A stretch of 64,000 nt of DNA from Phycisphaeraceae bacterium (GTDB lineage: Bacteria > Planctomycetota > Phycisphaerae > Phycisphaerales > UBA1924). Positions 17,728 through 27,245 of the stretch are shown here, one piece after another. The notes beneath the pieces are model-generated. The model ran no database searches. It saw only the letters and a program-made list of their open reading frames with translations, and was not told the DNA's origin. The translations under genes were made by a program, and so were the position numbers. How positions within the stretch are numbered: position 1 is the first letter of the stretch; each line of letters begins with the position of its first letter. Location of the stretch: positions 1,612,001 through 1,676,000 of the forward strand of contig JAHBXF010000001.1 of the NCBI GenBank assembly GCA_019636615.1. The letters are read 5' to 3'.

Positions 17728-18933
17728 ATGCCAAGCACGACGCACCGCGCCCACATCGAGGCGGACCTGCCCGAGATCATTGCCATCCGCCATGATCTGC
17801 ACCGTCACCCGGAACTCTCATTCCACGAACACCGCACGGCGGACGTGATCGCGCGCACGCTGGGCGAGGCGGGCGTGCAGGTCAAGCGGGGCTTCGCGGG
17901 GGGCACGGGCGTGCTGGGGTATCTGCCCGCGAGCACGCCCGAGGGGGACGCGCTGGGGGCGGTGGCGCTGCGGGCCGACACCGACGCGCTGCCCGTGCTG
18001 GAGGAAACAGGCAAGGCCTACGCCTCGTGCACGCCGGGCGTGATGCACGCCTGCGGGCACGACGGGCACACGGCGATATTGATCGGCGCGGCCCGCGCGC
18101 TGGCCAGGACGCACCGCCCGCGGCCCGTGACCTTTGTGTTTCAACCCGCGGAAGAGGGCGGCGGCGGCGCGGACCTGATGTGCCGCGAGGGCGCGCTGGC
18201 GGGTGGCGAGCGCGGCGGGCTGGGCAACCCGGTCGAGAGCATCTTCGGCCTGCACGGGTGGCCGACGTTCGAGGTGGGCAAGGTGGCGACCAAGCCCGGG
18301 CCGCTGCTGGCGGCGACGGATGATTTCATCGTGACGGTGAAGGGGCGGCAGGCGCACGGGGCATACCCGCATTACGGGGCAGACCCGATCCTGGCCGCGG
18401 CGCACATCGTGACGGCGCTGCAGTCGATCGCGTCGCGCAGCGTGGGCCCGCTGGACAGCGTGGTGTGCAGCCTCGGGGCCATCAGCGGCGGAACAGCGAA
18501 CAACATCATCCCTCAGGAGGTGAAGTTCATCGGCACCATCCGCACGCTGCTGCCGGCGACGCGCGCGCTGGCGAAGGATCGGTTCTTCGCCATCGCCCAC
18601 AGCACGGCGCGGGCGATGGGGTGCGAGGCCGAGATCGAATGGCACGAGGGGTACCCGGTGACGGCCAACAACCCCGAGGCGACGCAGCGTTTCTTCGACG
18701 TGGCGACGCGCGTGCTGGGCCCCGACCGCGTCGAGCGGGTCGATCAGCCGACGATGGGCGGGGAAGATTTTTCCTATTACGGGCATCACGTGCCGGCGTG
18801 CTTTTATTTCCTCGGGCTGCGTCCGCGGAACGCGCCGACCTTTCCCACGCTGCACCAGCCAGACTTTGACTTCAACGACGATGCGCTGGGCGTGGGCATC
18901 GAACTCATGTGCGAACTGGCCGCGGGGCGGTGA
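17728..18933 (+). CDS. M20D family amidohydrolase (hippurate/N-acyl-amino-acid hydrolase-like)
   Basis: 401 aa from ATG 17728. The motif HDLHRHPELSFHEHRTA opens the domain. Metal ligands appear in GVMHACGHDGHT (Cys and His), in VFQPAEEGGGGA (Glu pair), in IFGLHGWP and in GGEDFSYY near the C-terminus. The dimerisation lid starts at DDFIVTVKGRQAHGAYPHYG. The family hydrolyses N-acyl amino acids, hippurate or amino-acid conjugates with two divalent metals. The exact substrate cannot be assigned. Divergent from the Eis-like gene; the ECF sigma gene follows, with its probable start 35 bp downstream. Confidence 0.88.
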   Translation: MPSTTHRAHIEADLPEIIAIRHDLHRHPELSFHEHRTADVIARTLGEAGVQVKRGFAGGTGVLGYLPASTPEGDALGAVALRADTDALPVLEETGKAYASCTPGVMHACGHDGHTAILIGAARALARTHRPRPVTFVFQPAEEGGGGADLMCREGALAGGERGGLGNPVESIFGLHGWPTFEVGKVATKPGPLLAATDDFIVTVKGRQAHGAYPHYGADPILAAAHIVTALQSIASRSVGPLDSVVCSLGAISGGTANNIIPQEVKFIGTIRTLLPATRALAKDRFFAIAHSTARAMGCEAEIEWHEGYPVTANNPEATQRFFDVATRVLGPDRVERVDQPTMGGEDFSYYGHHVPACFYFLGLRPRNAPTFPTLHQPDFDFNDDALGVGIELMCELAAGR

Positions 18934-18968
18934 GGCGGAAGATCGATGGAGGGGATGGCCTGGTTCGC

Positions 18969-19673
18969 GTGAGCCCGGCCCCCGGCCGTACACTGTGGGC
19001 ACCCAGGGGGCTGTGCCTGCAGCACACACGAACGAACACCCGCTTGCTCGAAGACCTGCGTGACGCGGCGAACGACGCGGCGTGGAGCGCCTTCGACGCG
19101 CGATACCGCCCGGTGCTCGTTGCCTTTGCGCGACGGCTGGGCTTTGGGCCAGAGGATGCACGCGACATCGCGCAGCAGACGCTGGGCGAGTTCGCGGCGG
19201 CCTATCGGTTAGGAAAGTATCGGCGCGAAGAGGGGCGGCTGAGTTCATGGCTCATCGGCATCGCGCGGCATGTCTGTTCCGGCGTGCGGCGGGCGCGGGT
19301 GGGGCGACGCCGCGCCGGGGGCGAGGCCGACGCACAGGGCCAGGGGGCGAGTGCGCCACGGCGAGACTGGCAAGCGCCCGATGGCGTGCTCGGGGCGATT
19401 CCTGACGAGGCGCACCTGACGCGGCTGTGGGAGCAGGAGCGTCGGCTGGTGATCCTGGGGCGCGCCATCGGCGTGCTACGCGACGAAGGGAAGATAGACG
19501 AATCAACACTGCTGGCGTTTGAACTATTCGCGCTGCGGGGCGTCGGGGCCGAGCAGGCGGCGGCGCAGTGCGGCGTATCGGTTGACGCGGTGTATGTCGC
19601 CAAGTACCGCCTCACGCGAAGGCTGCGCGAGATCGTGCGTGAGTTGACGCACGCTTTCGATGAAGGGGATTGA
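18969..19673 (+). CDS. ECF-type RNA polymerase sigma factor
   Basis: 234 aa from GTG 18969; an ATG at 18909 would overlap the M20 gene, and the conserved part begins only near NTRLLEDLRDAANDAAWSAF, so the start is uncertain. Region 2 is visible as FDARYRPVLVAFARRLGFGP, EDARDIAQQTLGEFAAAY and FSSWL-like LSSWLIGIARHVC. Region 4 appears as LFALRGVGAEQAAAQCGVSV and DAVYVAKYRLTRRLREIV. Its TGA overlaps the ATG of the downstream Ser/Thr kinase gene by one base, implying translational coupling. In planctomycetes such ECF factors are encoded with STK/WD40 proteins that presumably control them. Confidence 0.85.
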   Translation: MSPAPGRTLWAPRGLCLQHTRTNTRLLEDLRDAANDAAWSAFDARYRPVLVAFARRLGFGPEDARDIAQQTLGEFAAAYRLGKYRREEGRLSSWLIGIARHVCSGVRRARVGRRRAGGEADAQGQGASAPRRDWQAPDGVLGAIPDEAHLTRLWEQERRLVILGRAIGVLRDEGKIDESTLLAFELFALRGVGAEQAAAQCGVSVDAVYVAKYRLTRRLREIVRELTHAFDEGD

Positions 19674-22600
19674 TGCAGACGCCGTGCCCGGGCATTCTGG
19701 TGCTTGAGTCGCTGGCGCTGGGCGGCGAGTGCGCCGCGGATGACGCGCGTGCGCACGTGGCGGGGTGTTCGGCGTGCCGCGCGGCGGTGGAAGAGATCCG
19801 CGAGAATCAGCGGTTCTTGGCCCAGGAGCAGACGAACTTCGAGCGTGCGCTGGCGTGGGCGGATGATGCCGAGCGTGCGGGGCCGCTGGCGGGCGAGCAT
19901 GGGCCCGATGGCTATTCGCTGATCGAAGAGGTCGGTCGCGGCGGCCAGGGGGTGGTGTGGCTGGCCGTGCAGCGTTCGACCAAGCGTCGCGCGGCGGTGA
20001 AGATGCTGCTCGCGGGCGGCTTTGCCACCGCGCGTCAGCGCGTCCGGTTTGAGCGGGAGATCGAGACGGCCTCGAGCCTGCGGCACCAGAACATCGTGTC
20101 GGTCTTCGAGTCTGGCGTGACGCCCGACGGGCGGCCGTACATCGCGATGGAGTATGTGGAGGGGGCACCGCTGGAGGACTACGCGGCCGGGGCGCTGGCC
20201 CCTGTCGGCGATGGGGCCCGGGTCGGCCAGGTGATGTCGCTCATGGCGAAGATCGCCTCCGCCGTGGGGCACGCGCACTCGAACGGGGTGATCCACCGCG
20301 ACCTGAAGCCGTCGAACATTCTTGTTGAGCCGTGCGGCAACCCCCGCGTGCTCGACTTCGGGCTGGCGCGGACGCTGCCGCGCGGGGACGAAGCGGCGAT
20401 GACGCGGGAGTTTGCGGGCACGCCCGCCTTCGCCTCTCCCGAGCAGTTCGCGGGCGAAACCGTGGATGCGCGTTCGGACGTGTACGCGCTGGGCCTGATC
20501 ATGTATCGGTTGCTCGCCGGCGCGCCGCCGTACCCGTGCGACGGGGGCATGGCGCAGGCCTCGCGCCACGCGGCGCAGACAACCCCGGCGCCGCTGTCCG
20601 CGCGGTGCGGCCGCATCGCGGCGGATGTCGAAACAATCGTGCTCAAAGCGCTCTCGAAAGAACCCGACCGGCGGTACGCCAGCGCGGGAGCCATGGCGGC
20701 GGATATCGAAGACGCGCTGGCGGGGCGGCCGATCTCCGCGCGCCGCGACAGCACGCTGTATGTGCTGGGCGTGCTGGCCAGACGGCACAGGGCGGCGGTG
20801 GTCGCGGGGGCGCTGGCGGTGTTCACGGCGGCGGGGGCCATCGTGGGGCTGACGCTGCTGGCGGGCACGCTCGATCAACAGCGGCGAGCCGCGCAGGAGG
20901 CGCTCACCGTGAGCACGATCCAGCGGGCCAGGCTCATGGTGGAGTCGGGGGATGTCACGGGCGCGGAAAGGCTGCTGTGGCAGGAAGCGGTGAGGGCGCG
21001 TGTGAACGCGGCCGACAGCGGGTTGTGCCTGGAGGCCGATCCGGACAAGAGGCGGGTGTCGTGGGCGCTGGTCGAGTTGTACAGCCGCGCGCCGCGGCTC
21101 ATGAGCGTGCGGCTGGGGCGCGTGGTGGTGGCGGTGGGGCTGGACGAAGCGGATGACCGCGTGTGGGCGGTCGGTGAGGATGGCAGGTGGGCGGCGTGGA
21201 CGCTCGATGGGCGCGAGGTGGCGCGCAGCCCGGGGTGGCTGACTCCGCCCCGCGCCCGTGTCACGAACGCCAGCGCTGATGGGCGTTTTGTCTTGGCGAC
21301 CACCGAAACCGACGACGCGGTCTATGAGTTGGCCACGCGGGAGTTGATCTGGAAACGAAACCGCGGCGAGGGATCGCAGCGGCGGAGCATGATCGATCAC
21401 GCGGGCCGGAGCGTGGCGGTGCTGGATCAATCTGAAGGACTATTGAGTGTGATCGACATCGGCTCCCAGCGGGCGGGAACAGTGCCGGCAGTCGCACCGC
21501 ACGCGCTCGGGGGCTTTGGTCGATCCGGGCGTGGCGACTGGATTGGGTTCTCTCACGAGGAGAGCAAGACCCACGCCGCGGCCGTTGTCTTCCGTGCGGG
21601 TGATTCGTTCGAGTTGGTCCGGCGTGTCGCGAGCGGCGTCGTCAACGCCGCGGACGCCAACTTTGTCGGAGTCAGTGCGAGCGGGAACGGGCGCGTGATC
21701 GCGGCCGGGCTCGCGGGGGCGGTGTGCGTGTGGGATTCTGATGCCGACACTGAGCCTCGCGTGCTGAGAGGGCACAGATCGTCGGTCTTGAAGACGCACC
21801 TGAATCAGGACGGGGGGATGTGTCTGTCCATATCGCAAGAGGGGGAGTTGATCCTGTGGGATGTGGCACAAGCGACGAAGATGAGCCGATGGAACATCGG
21901 CGCTCGTCCGCAGGCGATGCACGTGACCGCCGACGGCGCACGGGTTGTTGCCGGCGATGCCCGTGGCCTGGTGCACGTCTTCGACAGCGATGCGAGCCCG
22001 TGGGTGCGCAGGCCAGATCATGGGGAGGGGGGGCTGCATGGTTTGGCGCTCTCGCCGTGCGGCACGAAATACGCGTGCGCCGGTGAACGCGGGAGCGTGC
22101 GGGTGTTCGATGCGGTGACGAACGAAGCGATACTCCGCTTTGAGGCGCACGAGGGCATGGTCACGGGCCTGTGTTATGACGGCGCGGGCGAGACGATCGT
22201 GAGCACCGGGCTGGATGGCGCCGTGCGCGCCTGGGATGCGGCCACGGGGTTGGCCAAAGGAGAGATCGAAGCCGGTCTGCCGCAGCAGTGGGCATTGGCC
22301 TCTTCGGTGAAGGGTGGAGCGCTGGCGGTGGGGGGCTTGGGTGACTCGGTTGGTCTGTACCACGCTCGTGACGGGGGTGGCGGGTACAGCGAACGGATGG
22401 CGTTGCGGCTCCCCGGCGGCAGTGCGCGGACACCATCGCTGGCGTTCGATTCAAGCGGGAAGTATCTGGCCGCGGCGATCGTGAACAATCACATGCGGAC
22501 CGGAACGGTTGTGGTGTGGGAGACGGGCAACGGACGTGTGATTCAGACGCTGGATATGCCCGCGGGGGTTATGCGAAGCGTGGCCTTCAGCCCGGACGGC

Positions 22601-22993
22601 GCGCTGCTGGCGGCGGGGGGAGACGACCGGGCCGTGACACTCTGGGAAGTTTCAGATCGCCCGGAGTGGAAGAAACGCGTGGTGATCGAGGGCCTGGGCC
22701 GGGATGTCTTTGGTCTGTGCTTTGACCCCACGGGGCGGCTGATCTTCGCGGCGACGCGCTCGCCCGATATCCAGATCTTCGACACGCATCGCGGCGTGGG
22801 TCTGGCGACATTCACCACCCACGAGGGGCTGGTCTTTCGCATCGCCATGACGCCCGACGGCAAGAGGCTCTATACCGCGGGAGAAGACCCTTGGATCAGC
22901 GTGTGGGATATGGACCGTTTGCGCGCGGACGTGCGCGGCAACGCGAGACGCTGGGCGGCGGAACTCGAAAAGGGCGTGAGCGTCGATCGGTGA
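19673..22993 (+). CDS. Membrane Ser/Thr protein kinase with N-terminal zinc-finger and WD40 sensor
   Basis: 1106 aa from ATG 19673, overlapping the sigma factor stop. Residues 20-40 contain HVAGCSACRAA (His28, Cys32, Cys35), the HxxxCxxC of zinc-binding anti-sigma domains. A Hanks-type kinase follows: glycine loop EVGRGGQGVVW near 87-96, Lys110, HRDLKPSN near 208-215, DFGLA from 228 and the APE-like ASPEQF. One transmembrane helix (VVAGALAVFTAAGAIVGLTLLAG) separates it from a large C-terminal part with many WD40-like repeats such as VRVFDAVTNEAILRFEAHEG and VRAWDAATG. The layout suggests that an external signal sensed by the propeller regulates the kinase and, through the zinc finger, the ECF factor. 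Confidence 0.9.
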   Translation: MQTPCPGILVLESLALGGECAADDARAHVAGCSACRAAVEEIRENQRFLAQEQTNFERALAWADDAERAGPLAGEHGPDGYSLIEEVGRGGQGVVWLAVQRSTKRRAAVKMLLAGGFATARQRVRFEREIETASSLRHQNIVSVFESGVTPDGRPYIAMEYVEGAPLEDYAAGALAPVGDGARVGQVMSLMAKIASAVGHAHSNGVIHRDLKPSNILVEPCGNPRVLDFGLARTLPRGDEAAMTREFAGTPAFASPEQFAGETVDARSDVYALGLIMYRLLAGAPPYPCDGGMAQASRHAAQTTPAPLSARCGRIAADVETIVLKALSKEPDRRYASAGAMAADIEDALAGRPISARRDSTLYVLGVLARRHRAAVVAGALAVFTAAGAIVGLTLLAGTLDQQRRAAQEALTVSTIQRARLMVESGDVTGAERLLWQEAVRARVNAADSGLCLEADPDKRRVSWALVELYSRAPRLMSVRLGRVVVAVGLDEADDRVWAVGEDGRWAAWTLDGREVARSPGWLTPPRARVTNASADGRFVLATTETDDAVYELATRELIWKRNRGEGSQRRSMIDHAGRSVAVLDQSEGLLSVIDIGSQRAGTVPAVAPHALGGFGRSGRGDWIGFSHEESKTHAAAVVFRAGDSFELVRRVASGVVNAADANFVGVSASGNGRVIAAGLAGAVCVWDSDADTEPRVLRGHRSSVLKTHLNQDGGMCLSISQEGELILWDVAQATKMSRWNIGARPQAMHVTADGARVVAGDARGLVHVFDSDASPWVRRPDHGEGGLHGLALSPCGTKYACAGERGSVRVFDAVTNEAILRFEAHEGMVTGLCYDGAGETIVSTGLDGAVRAWDAATGLAKGEIEAGLPQQWALASSVKGGALAVGGLGDSVGLYHARDGGGGYSERMALRLPGGSARTPSLAFDSSGKYLAAAIVNNHMRTGTVVVWETGNGRVIQTLDMPAGVMRSVAFSPDGALLAAGGDDRAVTLWEVSDRPEWKKRVVIEGLGRDVFGLCFDPTGRLIFAATRSPDIQIFDTHRGVGLATFTTHEGLVFRIAMTPDGKRLYTAGEDPWISVWDMDRLRADVRGNARRWAAELEKGVSVDR

Positions 22994-23042
22994 GCGCGGC
23001 CCGTGAGATGCCCGTGAGCGGCGACTGGCGCCGCCGCCGGCC

Positions 23043-23309
23043 TCAGGCCTTGGCTTTGAAGTAATCCACGTTGATCTGGATGTACTTGTTCCACTCCTGG
23101 GGCACGTCTTCCTGCTGGAAAATGGCCTTCACGGGGCACTCGTCCACGCACAGGGCGCAGTCGATGCAGGTGTCCGGGTCGATGAAGAGTTGATCGGCCG
23201 TCGCGTACTCGGGCTCGTTCTTGGTGGGGTGGATGCAGTCCACCGGGCAGACCTGAACGCAGGCGGTGTCTTTGGTGCCGATGCAGGGCTCTGTGATCAC
23301 GTGGGGCAT
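23043..23309 (-). CDS. Seven-iron ferredoxin ([3Fe-4S][4Fe-4S], FdxA type)
   Basis: 88 aa. The first cluster region reads EPCIGTKDTACVQVCPVDCI, with the long spacing CxxxxxxxCxxxCPxxC typical of 7-Fe ferredoxins. The second is DTCIDCALCVDECPVKAI, CxxCxxCxxxCP. The tail WNKYIQINVDYFKAK is conserved in this family. A small cytoplasmic electron carrier. Convergent with the kinase gene, 49 bp apart. Confidence 0.92.
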   Translation of the reverse strand: MPHVITEPCIGTKDTACVQVCPVDCIHPTKNEPEYATADQLFIDPDTCIDCALCVDECPVKAIFQQEDVPQEWNKYIQINVDYFKAKA

Positions 23310-23338
23310 AGGGCGGGATGGTACGCGCCTGCGGCGGC

Positions 23339-23956
23339 TCAGGGCCGCGCGGGGAGGGGCGGCAGGCCCTTGATGCGGGCTTTTTCTGTCCAGACCGAGG
23401 GGCGGCCGATGAGATTCTGGGTGTTGACCTCAAAGACGACCTCGGCCCCGGCGGGGCGCGGGACGACGAAGAGGCCAAAGGGCATGACCGAGGGCCCCTC
23501 GTTGGGCTCGCCGCCGATGGTGTTGGTTTGGAACGCTCTGCGGTCGAAACGCGCGATGGTCAGCGAGCCGTCGGGCGCGTCGGTCACCGAGACAAGGGTG
23601 ACGGCGTTGGTGCGCTTCATGGGGCCAAGAAACACCGCGAGCACGGCGTATCGATCCCAGTCAATCTCGGGCGAGAACGGACGGCCCCGGGCGTCCCGGT
23701 CGGCGCGCTGGCCGATGTGCTCAAGCCAGAGCGACGCCCATTCGCGTTGATTCCCCACCAAGACGAAGCGGGGCTCTTCGATGGCCGAGTTGGCGCCCGA
23801 CCAGGCGACGGCCGGGGTGGTGGCGATCGCGGCGTGCTGACGGTTTGCCGAGGCAGAAGAGGTTGAAATGGCCGCTCCCATCGCGAGCGTGCCGACGAGG
23901 GCTGCCGCCGCGATCCCGCGGCGATGAGTTCGGGCGAGTTGGTGAAGAGGGCTCAT
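23339..23956 (-). CDS. Secreted PrcB-like domain protein
   Basis: 205 aa from ATG 23956, with AGGAG six bases upstream. The N-terminus has a twin-basic signal segment (RTHRRGIAAAALVGTLAMGA). The mature part, NQREWASLWLEHIG, IDWDRYAVLAVFLGPMKRTN, AVTLVSVTDAPDGSLTI and PFGLFVVPRPAGAEVVFEV, has the pattern of the PrcB C-terminal domain, known from a subunit of a treponemal protease complex. No protease partner is adjacent apart from the HtrA-type genes upstream (24151-27245). Function otherwise unknown. Confidence 0.6.
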   Translation of the reverse strand: MSPLHQLARTHRRGIAAAALVGTLAMGAAISTSSASANRQHAAIATTPAVAWSGANSAIEEPRFVLVGNQREWASLWLEHIGQRADRDARGRPFSPEIDWDRYAVLAVFLGPMKRTNAVTLVSVTDAPDGSLTIARFDRRAFQTNTIGGEPNEGPSVMPFGLFVVPRPAGAEVVFEVNTQNLIGRPSVWTEKARIKGLPPLPARP

Positions 23957-24150
23957 AGACGCTCCTGCTGCGTGAAAGGCTGATGGGTGACGGGGCCAGC
24001 GTGCGGGGGGGTTCTTCACAGGCGGAGGGCGAGCGTCCAAGGGAAATTGGGTTCCCCGGTGGGGGTTTCCCTGTGGGGGGGGTCCTTGTGGGGGTTTCGC
24101 CGAGCGGCGGGGCCGGTGATGCAACCAACGCCCCCGGTGTGGGGCGGGGT

Positions 24151-24966
24151 TCACTCGGCCTTGTCGCCGCTGTCGATCTCGACGGGTTCGTCGGAATCGC
24201 CGGTGACGGAGATGGCCCGGGCGGTGGCATCGGCCACGTCCGCGGCGGGCAGGATCATGCTGCCGGTCACGCCGCGCATGGCCGCGCGCACGCCCCCGGG
24301 GCTGCCGGCGAGTTCTTCCTGCTCTGGGAAGATGATGGTGCTGATGCCGACGGGGCTGCCGTCGGCGGCGAAGACGGGGATGCCCTGCTCGGTGCCGGCC
24401 AGTCCGATGGAGGGGATGTAGAGCGGGCGGGGCTTCTTCACGATCGCGCCGATGCGCCCTTCAGAGATGCTCGGGGCGCGGTCGAAGAACTTGCCCATGA
24501 GGCCGACCATGTAAATGGCGTCGCCCAGCGCCGGGGCAGCGCCTTTGGAGAAATCAACGTGCGCCAGGGGCGCGGCGGGCGGGGTTCTGAGTCTGATCCA
24601 GGCCAGACCGAGTTCGGAGTCTCTGGCGACAAAGGCGGCGTCGAGCCCCTGGGTGTCGTCGCCGATCATGACTTTGATGTCGCTGGGCGAAAGCGCCGGG
24701 CCGCCGAAGCGGGCCATGAGCCCGCCGAAGGCGAGGTTGGATGTGAGGATGATGCCCCGCGGATCGACGACGACGCCCGTGGTCTCGTTCTCTTCGTCCA
24801 TCTCGCCGCCCTTGAGGATGAACTTGATGCTGACGATGGCGGGGGCCTTCTCGTCGGCGAGCATCTTGAAGGTGTCAGGCTGTGCAGCGGGCGCGGGCGA
24901 GGCCGGCGCGGCGATGGCCAATGGTGCCAAGCAGAGGATGCAGACAAGGGCGAGGGTGCGGGGCAT
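24151..24966 (-). CDS. Trypsin/HtrA-fold protein with all three catalytic positions replaced
   Basis: 271 aa, signal peptide LALVCILCLAPLAIAAP. The fold is recognisable: TGVVVDPRGIILTSNLAFGG corresponds to the strand carrying the catalytic His in HtrA (TNxHVV), RDSELGLAWIRL to the Asp motif (TDLAVLKI), and LAGTEQGIPVFAADGSPVGI to the Ser motif (GNSGGPLVN). His aligns with Leu78, Asp with Gly120 and Ser with Glu, so proteolysis is not expected. No PDZ domain is seen. It lies 80 bp downstream of an intact HtrA-like gene on the same strand and may be its regulatory or chaperone-like paralogue. The ATG is 24966. Confidence 0.7.
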   Translation of the reverse strand: MPRTLALVCILCLAPLAIAAPASPAPAAQPDTFKMLADEKAPAIVSIKFILKGGEMDEENETTGVVVDPRGIILTSNLAFGGLMARFGGPALSPSDIKVMIGDDTQGLDAAFVARDSELGLAWIRLRTPPAAPLAHVDFSKGAAPALGDAIYMVGLMGKFFDRAPSISEGRIGAIVKKPRPLYIPSIGLAGTEQGIPVFAADGSPVGISTIIFPEQEELAGSPGGVRAAMRGVTGSMILPAADVADATARAISVTGDSDEPVEIDSGDKAE

Positions 24967-25046
24967 GGGGCTGGGTGCTCCGGTGGAGGTGTGGTGACGC
25001 GGGTTCGCGGCGCGAACACGCAGAGGTTATGACGGAGGAAGGGGTG

Positions 25047-27245
25047 TCAGGGTTCCGCGGTTTCTTCCTGCGCGGCCGATTCGCGGGTCTGGGGCTTCCA
25101 GTCCGGCTCGGCGAAGAGGAAGAAGGTGCGGCTGCCGCGCAGCACCAGGAAGGTGACCCTGGATGGCTGGGCCTTGGAGACGGCGTCCATCGCGGCGCGG
25201 TACGAGGCGATGTCGGTGATGTCGGCGTCGCCGATGCGTTGGATGAGGTCGCCGTCGGTCACGCCGGCGAGCCCGGCCCAGCCGGCGCGTTCGATGCCCT
25301 CGACGATGACGCCCTGGGTGTCCTGGCTCCAGCGGTAGTCGTCGCGGTCGAAGAAGGTGAGTTCGCGCACGGTCAGGTCGAAGTCGCGGTTCTGGTCTTT
25401 GATGGCTTCTTCGCGCGTGATCCGTGTTCGCTCGAGGGGGACTTCGACATCGATGGCCTTGCCGTCGCGCACGATGGTGAGGGCGGCGGGGCGAGTGAGT
25501 GGCAGCGAGTTGACGCGCCGGACAAAGGCCCCGGCCTCTTGCGCGCTGCGCGGGGCGAAGCGCTCGCCGTTGATGGCGGTGATGATGTCGCCGGTGCGCA
25601 GGTCAGACTGCGCGGCGAGCGTGCCGGGGTAGACGCGCGTGATGCGGAAGCCCAGGGCCTCGGGCGTGCCGAGTTGGCCGGCCAGGTCGCGCAGCACGAC
25701 CTGGGTGTGCACGCCGATCCACGCCTTGGGCACCTCGCGCGGGGGGTCGTCGCGCCGGTCGGGGCGAGGGCGGATGAGCGTGACGAAACTCTTGCCGCGC
25801 CGCTCGAACTCGATGAGGATGCGCTCGGGAACGGGCGAGGCATCCATGATCTCGCGGTAATGCGCCACCGAATCACGCAGCGAGTCGATGGTGCGCCCGT
25901 CGGCGGCCCGCAGGATGTCCCCGGGGAAGAGCGGCGGCTCGGCGGTTTCGGCGGGGCCGCCGGGGCGTGTGCCGGTGACCATGACCCCGCGCGTGTCGTC
26001 GAGCAGGAAGTCACGCGCCATCTGCGGCGTGATCTCACGGACCGAGATGCCCCAGAGGCGCAGCGCCGAGGCATCGCCGGTTTCTTTGTGCAGTTGCTCG
26101 GTGGTGATGCTGGCGGTGTGCGTCACGCCCGCGCGCTCGTACGTAAGGGTGAGGTCGCTGCCGATGGGCATGTCGGCGATGCGCCGGGCGAAAACGGGCA
26201 CCTCTTCGGCGAAGCGCACGGTGACGGGTTCGCCGTTGAGGGCGGTGACCAGGTCGCCCGCGCGCAGGCCGGCGCGCTCGGCGGGGCTGTTGCCCGAGAC
26301 GCTGTTCACCATGACCCCGCGCGCGAAGCCGGAACGCTTGATGGACTTGAAGGCCACGCCGATGCTGCTGCGCCGGACCTGGCCTTCCGCGACGAGTTCT
26401 TCGTACACCGGCCGCACAAGCGTGGAGGGAATGGCCAGACCGATGCCCGCCAGACCGACCTTGATGGTGTTGATGCCCACGATCTCGCCGCGCAGATTGA
26501 CCAGTGGGCCGCCGGAGTTTCCGGGGTTGATGGCGGCGTCGTGCTGGATCCAACTGGTGTAGATGCCGGTGCGGCCGCGCTCGAAGGAGAGTTCTTCCAC
26601 ATCGTCGCCGGTGTCGCTGGTAAGAACGCGCTCGGTGTTGCTGACGATGCCGAGTGTGACCGACCGGGAGAGGGCCAGGGGCGAGCCCATGGCCATGACG
26701 GTGTCGCCAACGATGAGCCGCGACGAATCGCCGAAGGCGGCGAAGGGAAGGCGTTCTCCGGGGAGAAGGTCGGCGGGGTCGATCTTGAGCACGGCCAGGT
26801 CGGTGAGCACATCTTCGCCCACGAGCGTGGCGGGCAGTTCACGCCGGTCGGCGAGCGTCACGCGGAAGCGGCGGCCGTCGCTCACGACGTGCTGGTTGGT
26901 CACGATGTAGCCGTCGGGCGAGACGATCGCGCCGCTGCCGGTGGAGCCGCCCTTGACCTCTTTGCCGCCGTAGTAGGAAACAGTGATCACACTCACGTTC
27001 ACCAGCGCGGGGTAGACCCGGTCGCGGGCGGTGGTGACCATGGCGCGAAGGTCGCGCTCGAGTCGCTCGGCGGTGCGCTGATCTCCCCCCGTGCCGGCCG
27101 CCTGGCAGCCCAAGGGCAACGCACCGGCGAGCGCAAGAAGCCCGATGCAGGCCGCACGGGCGAGGGTGGCACACAAGGCAGATCGATCAGGGTGTGTGTG
27201 TTCGCCCGGGTGCTGTGAAGGTGCGTCGGAGCGTGTGGATGGCAT
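25047..27245 (-). CDS. HtrA/DegP-like serine protease lipoprotein with several PDZ domains
   Basis: 732 aa from ATG 27245. The signal peptide ends in a lipobox (ALPLGCQAAG), predicting a lipid-anchored periplasmic protease. The catalytic triad is complete: GYIVTNQHVVSDG (His), VLTDLAVLKID (Asp) and DAAINPGNSGGPLVNLRG (Ser). At least three PDZ-like modules follow: GVMVNSVSGNSPAERAGLRA, then FRITRVYPGTLAAQSDLRTG, then VIVEGIERAGWAGLAG, with a further degenerate one around GVMVTGTRPGGPAE. DegP has two PDZ domains, so this is an extended version. HtrA proteases degrade or refold misfolded envelope proteins. The downstream gene encodes the catalytically dead paralogue. Confidence 0.9.
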   Translation of the reverse strand: MPSTRSDAPSQHPGEHTHPDRSALCATLARAACIGLLALAGALPLGCQAAGTGGDQRTAERLERDLRAMVTTARDRVYPALVNVSVITVSYYGGKEVKGGSTGSGAIVSPDGYIVTNQHVVSDGRRFRVTLADRRELPATLVGEDVLTDLAVLKIDPADLLPGERLPFAAFGDSSRLIVGDTVMAMGSPLALSRSVTLGIVSNTERVLTSDTGDDVEELSFERGRTGIYTSWIQHDAAINPGNSGGPLVNLRGEIVGINTIKVGLAGIGLAIPSTLVRPVYEELVAEGQVRRSSIGVAFKSIKRSGFARGVMVNSVSGNSPAERAGLRAGDLVTALNGEPVTVRFAEEVPVFARRIADMPIGSDLTLTYERAGVTHTASITTEQLHKETGDASALRLWGISVREITPQMARDFLLDDTRGVMVTGTRPGGPAETAEPPLFPGDILRAADGRTIDSLRDSVAHYREIMDASPVPERILIEFERRGKSFVTLIRPRPDRRDDPPREVPKAWIGVHTQVVLRDLAGQLGTPEALGFRITRVYPGTLAAQSDLRTGDIITAINGERFAPRSAQEAGAFVRRVNSLPLTRPAALTIVRDGKAIDVEVPLERTRITREEAIKDQNRDFDLTVRELTFFDRDDYRWSQDTQGVIVEGIERAGWAGLAGVTDGDLIQRIGDADITDIASYRAAMDAVSKAQPSRVTFLVLRGSRTFFLFAEPDWKPQTRESAAQEETAEP

